The translations under genes and the position numbers were made by a program. This document shows positions 22,756 to 33,922 of a stretch of 64,000 nt of DNA, piece by piece. Within the stretch, counting starts at the first letter, position 1. Every line of letters starts with the position of its first letter. The stretch is from Artemia franciscana (Eukaryota > Arthropoda > Branchiopoda > Anostraca > Artemiidae). The stretch spans positions 43,320,310 to 43,384,309 of the forward strand of contig NC_088863.1 in NCBI RefSeq assembly GCF_032884065.1, written 5' to 3'. The notes under the pieces were generated by a model. The model was not told where the DNA came from, ran no database searches, and saw only the letters and a program-made list of their open reading frames with translations.

Positions 22756-23757
22756 TTAACTAGATCTACGGTGCATGGCAGCGTGAGATGTTGCGGCAAC
22801 CTTTGTTCGGCTTCGCCGAGTAAAATATTACGAGTTGAATACTTTGGTTTTGTTTCTTCGCTTTGATCAAACGCTGAAGTTGTTAATCTGTAAGGATCTT
22901 AAAATAAATACTAGGTACACTAACTCGCAAAAGTTCCATATCACTCATTGCAACTAGTAAAAGTTGCAAACCCCTCATCGCTGAAGATGATTGTAGTCTA
23001 ACAGTCGATTATTACTTACAAGTCCCCTACATGTCTTACCACGGGAACCAAATTGATTTTACCATCAAATACACCGGAAACAAATAATAGGTACACCAAA
23101 TAGCAAAAGTTGCGACCCCCTCATTGCTGAAGATGATTATGAGCTAAGAGCCGACTGTTCCTTCAAACTACCCTATATGTCTCACAATTGGTATCAGCCT
23201 ATTTTTGGTTTCAGTGTGTACCTTACTACTTTCAAACTGATATATCTCGTGAAAGAATTTTTCTACCAAAAAGTTGATCAGATAAACTTTGATCAGCTCA
23301 TCAAGAGCTATCGACTGCAGTCGAAAAAAGTCTATTTGTCTTAGTTCAAAAGTTGACTTTTTTCCCATAGGCCAAGTTTCTAACGTCATTACTTAGAAAA
23401 GAGCTAAGGATAAACTCTAATTTCTTTAGCAATGAGAGAACTTTTAAAGTTTAAGAGGCACATCTGATACCATTTCTCTACCGCAATCCCAAGTGCGAAA
23501 AGCCGAATAATAAACTCAGCTGAAATCACGAACAAAAATGGGTAGAAACACAAGCTAAAACCATCCTTTTTGGCCCCAGATAAGAGTTCTACGAAGCTTT
23601 CCAAAATGCATGGTCATATTCATCAATCCGGCCTAAGGTCCACACTTTCCGTAAAAACCGCAGAGGTTAGACCCTTACCGCTTTCTAGGAACAAGCTGAA
23701 ATCGGGTTGCTATGAAAAAAAAAGTGACAAAACCAAAGTGTTGCTCTCGCAACACAA
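22756..23757 (+). repeat. Repeat D copy 1
   Basis: Roughly 1-kb repeat. Head with GGCTTCGCCGAGTAAA and TACTTTGGTTTTG (palindrome degraded), then AGGTACAC modules, then a conserved body (AAGAGGCACATCTGATACCA). It ends in the perfect palindrome GTGTTGCTCTCGCAACAC at 23738-23755, preceded by CAAAACCAAA. A second copy lies at 39081-40842. Confidence 0.88.
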
Positions 23758-25873
23758 ATAGCCTACTTCGTAGAATAGTGTCTTTTTGAATTTTCAGAAA
23801 TGATGAGTGGCATGTTTAGAATAGATTTTCACTACGTTTGTAATTTTTTAGGAAGACGTACTTAGAAGTAAATTTAAAGACATACTTGCATATATATTAT
23901 AGAACGTACTTCTACGATGCGATGGCAATTCTTGCTCGATAATAAAATTCTCGTTTCATCCTAAAAAAAATATAAAAAAAGTGGGAAAATGCATGGGATT
24001 AGAGAGTATTTTCGTGTTATATTGGTTTACAAATAGCGTAACTTACGGTCAAAACTTATTAGAAAAATGCTTCATACAGTAAGAAGCTCAACCAACTGAA
24101 AGGATTAAATTCTGGTGAAACTAGAATAAATCCAATCTTCGGCTATGATAATATGTATTTGCCAGTGAAATCAGTAAAACAGCAATCCTTGCTGTTGCAA
24201 TAGGGCATTCTTAAAACTTAGATTTTTTTTGTCCCTCTGCTCAAACTGAGGAAAAATTTTTAATCTATTTTATAACGTTATGGTCAGGCATGTAGGCTGC
24301 AGAGGGAAGTTGGCTACAAGATAATTTCGTTTTTCTGCTACCGTCTCTACATTTTCTCTATTTTTTACTCAATATACTTGTATATTTTGTATGTTCTTCG
24401 AATTTTAATTGCGGGTTTTACGGAACCAACAGGCATTAATAAAAAATTATGTTTGTTAAAAAAAACACCTGAAGCATAGATAGAAAAATAGACTCGATGC
24501 AGATATTAAATAAACCTTGTTAAATGCTGACACAGAATAGGTAAATGCATAAATTGATGTTTGTTTCAGTTTTAAACTTGCATGCTTCTTTAAACGTCGC
24601 CAGGTGCTCCGTCAGTAATTGATAGTTTATGTTGGATGTTTTCTATTGCTCTATTACATAGGTGCTAAATTGCACTTCTTTGAATCATCCATATTATGAA
24701 TCCGGGATCTGTAAACAATACCGGAGATTGGTGTTAATTGTCATAAACTTATGTTGTGAAGTAATATTTTATATCTATAACGTTCTGAGACGACTAACCC
24801 ATTGCTCTGCGATGCCCTTGCAATGGCACAGTACAGAGCTTGCGGAGCGAACACTGTACAAGACTAGAACCAGGTCCTAATCTTGCGCTGCGGTAGTGCA
24901 TAGACCTCAAGATGATCTAATTTGGATTTATCATAAAGAAAATTTAGAATGAAAGATTCGCAAACTTAGCGCTGGAATTAAAAGAGATAGATTAATTCTG
25001 ATCGCTTTCATATACATCCAGAAACTTGACAGCACCTCCATTATTGCCCCCGTGAAAGGTCTCATGCAAGTTTTCAGGGAGGTAGTTGAGAAAAAAAAAG
25101 CACATACACCAAAAAGTAACTATGAATAGAGACACTTTAGAAACTTCTCTAAGCCTCATTTATGACGCTGTAGTTTTTGTTTGCTTTTTCGGTTTAATCT
25201 GTTGTTGTTTTTACTTCTGAGCTGGAAAACAATTTACGTTTTCTCTTTTTACTTTTATTTTGCTTTTGATTAAGTTCTCTTTCTTGTTGTTTCCGCTCCG
25301 TCTTCGTTCATTTCAATTGTTTTGTTGTACTGCCAAGGGAGGTTCTCGGAGGTAAAGCATAAATAACTGGCTTTTGTTAAGTTATTGTTTGTTTGTTTTC
25401 CTTTTTTTTTTCTCTCGCTCTTTTTTGCTCCGTCTTGTTTAAAACTTTGTATTTTTGTATGTCTGTGTCATGACCTTATATCGTGCAGTGATTTTTAAAT
25501 TTGTTACTAATTCAGGGTTTATTTTATCCGTAAATGTCGTTGCTATGACATAAGCTAGTTCAGTAATCGGTTTCTTCCTCTTCTTGTGCTCTTCTTTTGT
25601 TTGTTTTTTTTTGTATTTTTTCCCTCTACTTCTTCTTAACATGTTATGTGAAGGATGAGTGTTCAATAAATAAATGAATATATTTGTTTTTGTTTTTAAT
25701 CGTGGTTATGTTAAAAAAAAACAACGGAAAGGACAAACAGTATGACTAAAGCCTATTTCTTGATCTTTTTTTTTTCTTTTTAAACGCAATTGGCAAGCTC
25801 ATAAAGAATAATAATGCTGACTGCTATAAATAAATTTTATTGAAGTTTTAAGATGTTTTCATTTCTATTTCAG
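23758..25873. other. PEX5 last intron, unassigned
   Basis: AT-rich, with a T/C-rich stretch around 25200-25440. No exon was recognised before the last acceptor TTCTATTTCAG. Confidence 0.5.
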
Positions 25874-25910
25874 AAATCTTCAAAGACTGGTTCAAGAATT
25901 CGGTGCTTGA
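25874..25910 (+). CDS. PEX5: PEX5 terminal exon
   Basis: With AG from the previous exon it reads R-NLQRLVQEFGA-stop. Animal PEX5 ends in a similar RDLxxLxxxFG segment, so this 37-base exon is the end of the protein. It is too short to be seen as an open frame; it was found by matching phase and family ending. TGA at 25908-25910. No canonical AATAAA within the next 80 bases; AAATATAAG at about 25955 is a weak candidate. Confidence 0.9.
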
Positions 25911-26059
25911 CGTATTGTTGTTAAAAATATTTTATTTGCTTGTTTTGTCTTTTAAATATAAGTATTTTTTTCCGGAGTAAAGGTTATTTCTTTCAATTAC
26001 ATTACGTCACGAGAATAAGAAAAGGTGTTATCATATATATTGAATTTTATTTGCATGTT

Positions 26060-26510
26060 AAAGATCAGAGGCAACGCTATAGCGTTGCCTATAGTAAAGA
26101 GGCATAAGGCTTCAATGTTCTATTATTACTTCTTTCCCCAGAGGCACTTCGTATTGAAAGGGTGGACATATAAGTCTCGGAGAGGGCTCTTTCGTTTGGA
26201 AACTGGAAGTTTTAATGCCCTTTTCAAGAGTCAAAAATGATCGGAGGGCAATTAGACTCCCCTCAACGCCCTATTTTCCCTAAATACATCCGATAAAATT
26301 TTGAGATAGCCATTTCATTGGCAATAGTCCAAAAGTCAAATAAATAGACCTCCAGGGTTGAAAAAACCCACAGGGTCTGGGCAAGGGCTGTGAGCTATGA
26401 TTAAACAAGTTTAATCTTTCAGGGTATGTTGAGGAGGATGTTAAACAGTGATCGGAGGGCAACCAGTCCCTTTTAGATTCCCTTTTTTCCGCCCTCTCTT
26501 GAATTATATT
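26060..26510 (+). repeat. Repeat B copy with palindromic head
   Basis: Opens with a perfect 22-bp palindrome at 26069-26090 (half-site AGGCAACGCTA), followed by TAGTAAAG and then the B/R1-type modules (AGAGTCAAAAATGATCGGAGGG, here cited only by its ends, and CATCCGATAAAATTTTGAGA). The head corresponds to that at 47290-47312. It abuts the LINE-C fragment at 26514. Confidence 0.75.
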
Positions 26511-26513
26511 TGA

Positions 26514-27175
26514 TAATTATGAGCAAGAGTTCGATTCTGTTGATAAAAGAGCTTTCACAAAGGTCTTATCCTTAAATAGTATACCAGACAAATACATTAA
26601 AGTGATTAGTACTATGCACGAGAATGATATTGCTGCGGTTAAGGTAGGAAATGAGGTTAGCAGCTGGTTTTGTATTAAATCAGGAGTTAAGCAACGTTGT
26701 GTTCTATTTCCCTTTATATGGATCATTTTAGTTGACTTTGTCTTAAGGGGCACAGGAAAGGCAATGGGAGACCTCGGTATTAAATATGGAGGAAAAACTC
26801 TCCTGGAATTAGATTGTGCTGATAATTTAAGCATACTAGATGGCATTTTGAGCAAAATAAATGAACTTTTAGATGTTTTGCGAGTTCAGGGCGCTATAAT
26901 AGGTTTGAAAATTAATGTTAAGAAGACTAAGTCACTAAGCCTAGGTATAAATGAAGATGAAATTGACGATGGGTAACGAGAAGATTGATCATGTGGGCAG
27001 CTTCGCTTACCTTGGTGTTTCTATTCCCTTTCTAGTTGAATGGTAGAACAACTGTTTTATCAGTATTAAAGCCCAAATGTGTTTGTCTTCTTTTTGGAGA
27101 AACTCAAAGGTTGAAGAGCATCCTTGAAAAGTGCTGGAAAGGTTTAGCAGGTCACCCGCAAACGTAACTAACGAA
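26514..27175 (+). mobile_element. LINE-C copy 1, RT fragment
   Basis: Plus-strand RT beginning YEQEFDSVDKRAF (motif A), IPDKYIKVISTMHEN, EVSSWFCIKSGVKQRCVLFP (motif B) and FIWIILVDFVLRGTGKAMGD. The expected LDYADDLSIL is changed to LDCADNLSIL, so one of the catalytic Asp pair is lost. Downstream GLKINVKKTKSLSLGIN and, after a frame shift, GNEKIDHVGSFAYLGVSI are the standard continuation. The 5' part is missing, and the fragment is dead. Confidence 0.85.
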
Positions 27176-27207
27176 AAATCAATTCCTTTGAAGATAAATT
27201 TACAGTT

Positions 27208-29080
27208 CTATTTATTCTGAGCACCGGTAACACAATTATTAAACAAAACTGGAGAAGTTAGAGCTCCTTGGCGTATACCTTTTATAATCGGAAATAGTTG
27301 ACTACCATCTTTAATTCCAGCCCTTAGATTTCTATGCATGTATCTTAAACAAGTAATTACCGCAGCATCAGTACCTCTCGAAAGGGCCTCAAGCAAAACC
27401 TGCGAAAATATACACGAGTCAAAAGGTCTTGCAACGTTGAATGCACATAAGACCAAGAAATCACCTCTTTCTTCAATATCCTTCAGCACATTTATAAGCT
27501 AAAAGAGAGCATGTGGCTTGGTACCAAGCCACGCTGGTACCCAAACTGACAAGGAGGGGCGGAACAATTTTCTTCAATATCTCTTATCAAAAAAGATTCA
27601 GAGAGCTTGAAAGCAATACGTATACAATAGAGCTTGAAAGCAGGCGGTAATAGGGCCATAAGAACTGCACAAAGAAGCGTCTTTTTTGCCCTTTTTAAGG
27701 ATGTCCGATACAAAATTGCAAAGGGACTACACCACAAACAAGGATCATCTGAAACAGTAGTGCTAAATTTTACTCGATTAAAAAACCTGCAAGTCGCAGG
27801 TGCCTTGCTGAAATAGAATCAACACCAGAGGAAGATTTTTTCTTTAACTTCGAAATCAAAGAATGAACAGCGCTTGGCGACACAATCAGGAAAGATTTCG
27901 TCTTATTTGAAAGAACAATGTCAAGTTGTTTTTCAAAAAACTCCTCTATGTTTTTGTTGGGAATATTGAACTCTATCGCGAAATATTCAACCCACATTTT
28001 TCCAGGCACACTAGCACTCTGGGTTTTGGTAGGTTTGCTATACTTCTAGAGTTTGGAGGCGTCTTCAGCAACACGGATTATATTTTTCTGGATCGGCATT
28101 AACTTATGGTTTTTCAGTTGATTGTTAAATTTCCGTTTCGTACGGAGCATCAAGTCATTAACTAAGCCATCTCTCGGGCAATCACAGTCGTTCCAAATAG
28201 AAAGCCATAGCTCGGCCGTGGTATACACATTCACTAGATCTCTGTTTTTAGACCAACTTTCTAGCTGAGACTTTTTACGAACACGTCGAAGAGGAACGGT
28301 GCTTATTTCAGCACATTTAAGCGCGTGGTTTATTTCTGCCAAGTAGGAAGTAAGCTCAACTGAGATGTTTTTTTCACTCTGTGGCAGCACAGCACGACCA
28401 CATAGAAGATTGAAGGGCACTTCGATTTTGCTCAGCATCTCGTCACAGACTTTACTGAAAGACTCGCTTGACACATTTTTCTAGTCTCGGTAGGAAAACC
28501 AATTCGATTCTGTATTTTGAGCCATAGGTGGGGATGATTAAAAGCAAGTGGAGATAGGAAGGTGGTCAGAGTAAAATCCTTCTTTTAAAACTTTGACCTC
28601 GTGACTGCTAAACGAGGCAACAACATGGTCTAAGTTAGAAGTTGAGGAAATCGACCCAATATATGAAAAGTTATCATTCTTAGGCCATACACAATAGTCG
28701 GGAGGAACACAGCCCCAAAAGATCTGTGATCAGGGAGACATTATGTTTGTTATAGCTACATTAAAATCTCCGTTGATGACAACAGGTTTAGAGGAAACTT
28801 TTTTAAGAAAAAGGTTTCTAAAAGCTTGCAGGCAGACACAAATTCTGAATCAGAATGTTCGTTAATATAATTTGTAGGCAGATAAACGTTAATTACTACA
28901 TGATTTTCAAGCTTAGCGGCAATAAAGTAATCAGTCTCTGCTAATAACTTGCAAGGGAATCGGGATAAGATAGCGAAACCGCCTGAATTGTGTAAAAACT
29001 ACCTTCTACTCTTGGAAAATCCAATGCTGAATCCAAATAAACTCACACTTCAATAAATTTTTAATTTCGGTGTATTAAAA
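27208..29080 (-). mobile_element. LINE-A copy 2: APE endonuclease and RT fragments
   Basis: Minus strand, in several frames. The APE domain lies around 29000-28500: GGFAILSRFPCKLLAE, VVINGDFNVAI (GDFN motif) and GFYSDHLPIS (SDH motif). Linker 28474-28046 (LAEINHALKCAE, WNDCDCPRDGLVNDLMLR); pre-RT LKKKSSSGVDSISARHLRL at about 27840; RT 27737-27208 with CQFGYQRG, FNVARPFDSCIFSQVLLEA (motif A) and GIRQGALTSPVLFNN (motif B). The catalytic DD region is not present: the copy stops right after motif B. Same family as 1-1482. Confidence 0.87.
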
Positions 29081-29334
29081 TCTATCTTGTTTTTTATTTT
29101 TCTTAGTTCTGCTAGGTAACCATTCTTTGTCAGTGGCACAGTTCACGATGCAAGCAGTACCCCCCCTCCCGGTGGGCATGATTTTATGTGTGGCCAACTA
29201 ATCATTTTGGACCATCGAAAATTATGATAGAAGATTATTCTCTTTTTAATTACGATTAAAACCTAACAAAATACAAAATTTTCCTCTTTTCATCAGTTTC
29301 AGACAATCTCTAGCATTGCCATCAAAAGAGTTAT
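29081..29334. other. Unassigned spacer
   Basis: Between LINE-A copy 2 and R1 copy c; nothing recognised. Confidence 0.45.
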
Positions 29335-30478
29335 CAAACAGTTCGTGGTAACGAACTGTAGTAAGGAGCGAAGCGGCTCAATAGTAACCGAAACTCTAAA
29401 AAACGGAATTTGGATATCAATAGATACATCAAAAGAATCGGATGTTAGTGCTGATTTTAAATACATAAGCTTCATCAAATCTAATCTTATCCATCAAAAG
29501 TTATGCCTTATTTTGGAACAAGGAGGAAACACCCAGTAAAAGTCATAGATTTTTAATGAAAATTACACCATAAGATTCAGCGTATCAGAGAACTCTACTG
29601 TAGAGGTTTCAAGCTCCTATCTGCAAAAATGTAGAATTTTGTAGTTTTTGCCGTAAGAAATATCACGGATACGTTTTTTTGTTCTTTTTCTCCCAGGAGG
29701 ACAGTAATGACCTAGTGGTCCTAGAATATCGTGAGAGGGCTCATTCTAACGAAAATTAACGAAGGTTCTAATGCCATTTTTAAGTGACCAAAATTTTTTT
29801 GGGAACTAGGCCCCCTCCCACGCTCATTTTTCCAAAGTCACCTGATCAAAATTTTGAGATACTAATTTTTCAGCATAGTTGAAAAATCTTATAACTATGT
29901 CTTTGAGGGCGGCTTAATCCCCCATAGTCCCCGGGGAAAGGGCTGCAAGTTATGAACTTTGCCGATTGAATACATATAGTATTGGCTATTGGGAAGTATA
30001 TGAACGTTTTCAGGAGGGTTTTTTCTAGTGGTGAGGAGGGGGTTTTGTGGGAGGATCTTTCCATGGAGGAATTTATCATGGGGGAAGAGAGTTTCTATTT
30101 TTTTAAATAACGCTGGATTTTCCAGCGTTATTTAAAAAACAATGAGAAATTGAATAAAAGAGCAAGTTTTCAACTGAAAGTAGGGAGCAACATTAAAACT
30201 TAAACCGGACAGAGACTTCGTACTCTTTAAAACGAACGTAAATTTCCAACACTTCACGCTAACCTTTTATTAGCACTTTAAAAAGAGTTATTTATTCTAA
30301 TTACACGGCTTTTTTTGTATTCAGGGGTCTTCTTAAAGAATTGGAACAAAATTCGGACTTTAGCGTACAGAGCGAGGTATTGACGAGGGGGCGAACTCCT
30401 CACATTGTAATGATTTCTGTTCGTTTTAAGTTTTAATGTTGCTCCTTATTTTCAATTGAAAATATTCTTTTTTTTATC
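29335..30478 (+). repeat. Repeat R1 copy c (internally shortened)
   Basis: Hairpin CAGTTCGTGGTAACGAACTG at 29339-29358, then the usual modules. The first inverted-repeat module runs straight into TAATGATTTCTGTTCGTTTT and the terminal arm (GTTGCTCC at about 30438), so the second module is missing or merged with the first by deletion. Ends next to the LINE-C fragment at 30484. Confidence 0.85.
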
Positions 30479-30483
30479 TAATT

Positions 30484-30640
30484 ATATATTATGAGCAAGC
30501 ATTTGATTCAGCTGATGGAATGGCTTCAGAGAAGGTTATACAAATGTGTGGTATACAAGATATGTGGTTAGTTCTATGTACGAGAATAACATAGCTTTTG
30601 TTAAGGTAGGAAATGAGGTTAGTAGCTGGTTTCGTACAAA
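30484..30640 (+). mobile_element. LINE-C copy 2, left part (split by R1 copy d)
   Basis: Begins TATGAGCAAGCATTTGATTC (YEQAFDS, motif A) and continues with frame damage to the codons for SSWFRTK, where R1 copy d interrupts it. The reading resumes at 32321 with SGAQPECVLSPF. Confidence 0.8.
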
Positions 30641-32320
30641 ACAGTTCACACGAACTGTAGTAAGTAGCGACCCGGCTCAATAGTAACCGAAACTCTAAAA
30701 AAAGGAATTTTGATGCTAATAGTTGCATCAATAGAATCGCATTTTAATGCTGATGTTAAATATATAAGTTTCATCAAGGTCAGTTATACCCTTCAAAAGT
30801 TACAAGCCTGAGAAAATTTGCCTCATTCTAGAAAATAGGCGGAAACACCCCCTAAAAGTCATACAATAGTAACGATAAGTAATAGTAACAATAAGTAACG
30901 AAAATCACACCATCAAATTCAGCATATCAGAGAACCTTATTGTAGAAGTTTCAAGCTCCTATGTACAAAAAATGTGGAATTTCGCCTTTTTTGCCAGAAG
31001 ACAGATTACGGATGCGTGTTTATTTGTTTTTTTGTTTGTTTCTTTGTTTGTTTGTTGTTTTTTCCCCGGGGGTGGTTTTATCAACTGAGTGGTCCTAGAA
31101 TGTCGCGAGAGGGCTCATTCTAACGAAAATTAAAATTTCTAGTGCCCTTTTTAAGTGACCAAAAAAATTGGAGGGTACCTAGGCACCCTCCCACGCTCAT
31201 TTTCCCCCAAAAGTCACCGGATCAAAATTTTGAGATAGCCATTTTATCCACCATAGTCGAAAACCTAATAACTATGTCTTTAAGGACGACTTACTCCCCC
31301 GCAGTCCCCGTGGGAGGGGCTGCAAGTTACAAACTTTGACCATTGTTAACATGTAGTAATGGTTACTGGGAACTGTACAGGCGTTTTAGGTTTTCTTTTT
31401 GGTTTAGGGGGGAGAGTTGAGGGGGGGAGTTACGTGGGAAGATATTTCCATGGAGGAACTTCTCATGAGGGAAGAAAATTTCAATGAAGGGGGCGCAGGA
31501 TTTTCTAGCATTATTTGAAAAAACAATGGAAAAATAAATATGAAAAGTTTTTTCTACTGAAAGTAAGGAGCAGCATTAAAACTTAAAACGAACAAAAATT
31601 TTTACGCATATAAAGGGTTTACCTCCTCGTCATACCTCAATCTTTACGTTAAAGTATTTTTAGTAATTTCAACTATTTTTTCTACGGCCTTTGGGATTCA
31701 GAGGTCAAAATTTAAGCTGTAGTGTAAAGAGTGAGGCATTGACGAGGGTAGAACCCCCTCATATATACAATAAAAACATACGAATATAGAAATTCGTTAC
31801 ATAAGTTAATTCGTAATATATCTATATTTTTTACCAATGAAAATGTTTGTAAAAAATTAAAAGTTCTAGTTGCCTTCTTAAGTAGTCGAAAAATTGGAGG
31901 GCAACTAGGCCTCGCTCCTTTTTTCTCAAAATCTTCATTCAATTTTCATAATCAAAATTTCATTTGAATTATTTATGTGCGGAGAGCCAAGATCAAAACA
32001 TACATTAATTCAAAAACGTCCAGAAATTAAATAAAAAAACATGTTTTTTAAATGAAAGTAAGGAGCAACATTAAAACTTAAAACGAACAGAAATTATTCC
32101 GTATATGAAAGGGGCTTTTCCTCCTCAACACCCCACTCTTTACGCTAAAGTTTGACTCTTTCTCTTAACTCTACGTTTTAAAACAGTAAGAAACTTTAGC
32201 GTAAAGAGGGGGGCGTTGAGGAGGAAAAGTGCCTTAAACATACGGAGTAATTTCTATTCGTTTTAAGTTTTAATGTTGCTCCTTACTTTCATTTGAAAAT
32301 ACTTTTTTTATTGAATTGAA
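30641..32320 (+). repeat. Repeat R1 copy d, nested in LINE-C
   Basis: Complete-looking R1 of about 1.68 kb. Its hairpin is shortened but still palindromic (CAGTTCACACGAACTG, 30642-30657). It ends in the arm GCTCCTTACTTTC at about 32278-32290 and TTTTTTTATTGAATTGAA. Host RT codons flank it on both sides, which fixes its ends within a few bases. The last inverted-repeat loop (about 32148-32192) is reversed relative to copies b and e. Confidence 0.9.
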
Positions 32321-33172
32321 TCAGGAGCTCAGCCGGAATGTGTTTTATCCCCATTTGTATATATTATTTTGATGGAATTTGTCTTAACGAGCGCGACAAA
32401 GGCTATGGAAGAGCACGGAATCAAATGGGAAAGTAGAACCTTCTAGAGTTTTACTCTAGGGATACATTATTTTATGATTTGAGTTTCCTAGATGAAAACA
32501 TTGTTAGCAAAACGAATGATTTGATTTAGGTTTGGGAATAACTGAAGGGGAGAGATGATGTTGGGTAATGAGAAGATCGATTTTGTTTTGAGAAGATCGA
32601 TTTGTCAATTTGATCGAAAGTTGTTAGCTTTAGTGACATAGGCAGTATTAATAGTAGAGAGGTAGGATGTAGTGAAGATGGTAAAAGAAGAAAGGGCAAG
32701 GGTGTTTTTTTTCACAGATGAAAAAAGTTCGGAAGAATTAGAAGATAAATCTGCACGCAAAGACTGTAATATTTAGAAGGAACAGTGGTGATAACGGTTA
32801 AGAACGGTTCTGTAACGTAAAACGCCCCGAAGGACAGAGTTGATTTGCTAGATGATTGTTAGAAAAATTGTCCACGGATTCTTTTGGATGTCTGTCTGAT
32901 TGATTGAAACAGCAGGCTGTACGAAAACTGTGGTTCTACCCTCATTCTAGGGTCATAAATGAGAGACAGGTTGAGATGGCTAGAACACGTTCTACACATG
33001 AAGGATGACACATAGCCAAGGATCGTCCTTTTCGACTAACAATCTAAGGTCAAACGAAAACCTCTTCTCATACCCGAAGGGGGTGGAAAGGGGTTGTAAG
33101 AAAGGACTTAATGAAGAGTGTGTGTATCTGTGTTGACCTCATGCAGCTTGGTGCTGCAGTGAGAGGTTAGTT
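32321..33172 (+). mobile_element. LINE-C copy 2, right part
   Basis: Continues the RT with SGAQPECVLSPFVYIILMEF (motif B region) and AMEEHGIKWESRT. After multiple frame breaks comes the C-terminal MRDRLRWLEHVLHMKDDT and the region corresponding to the family ending LGAAV (about 33150, CTTGGTGCTGCAGTG). Decayed throughout. Confidence 0.8.
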
Positions 33173-33922
33173 TTGGTAGTATTAGTAGCTCAGATGGCAC
33201 AATTTAACCTCTTGTGTTGTGGTTTTAGTTGGAAAACTGGTACAATTTATCTTGAAGTGGCAACGCTTATCAACAGAGCTATTGAAATTGAAATTGCGTT
33301 GCCTACTCTAGTGAAAAACCCGCTACTTACTAAGATGCAAGTCATTTTACAAATCAAAATCTTATTTTTAATCAGATGAACCATTTTTGAATAGGAATTT
33401 AAATGCTACAAATCCCTATACTCATTTAGAACAGCTCCAAACAAATAGTATTGTAGTAAAGTTTCTTCAAAATCCCAATCACGTTGTTACTGACCATAAT
33501 CATAATGCTAATCAAAAGTGCTAGACGTATTCTCTCCATGAAAAATCCTTCCTGCAAAAACTTCTCCCTCCAGAAAATTACCCCCACACGTAAAATTGAG
33601 ACACCACAGAAAGAGTATGACAAATGAAAAAAAAAGAAGAAAAGAAAGAATTATGAAATATTCTACCAATATTCCAAAAATAGGCAGAAAATGTGGTGTA
33701 GGATATTTAATAGTATTTATTTTAAATCCTTTTATTCATTTTTTCATGTTTCTGGGGGTTGGGCTATTATAGCAGGATAAGATAAAGGCTAACACTTGGC
33801 TGGGGGGGGGGGGGGGGTATCAACCGCAAAGACGAATTTACTAAAATTTTTGAAGCTTTTGAACAAAAAATATATCTCGTAATTTTGATTTGATATCATA
33901 AGATTTAGCAGAGGGGAATATA
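33173..33922. other. Unassigned, with a G16 run
   Basis: A partial B-type head (ATTGCGTTGCCTACTCTAG at about 33293) and a run of 16 G at 33802-33817. No gene recognised. Confidence 0.5.

Noticed and set aside
24780..24900. Possible tRNA-derived sequence
   Set aside because: No cloverleaf or A and B box pair could be assembled.
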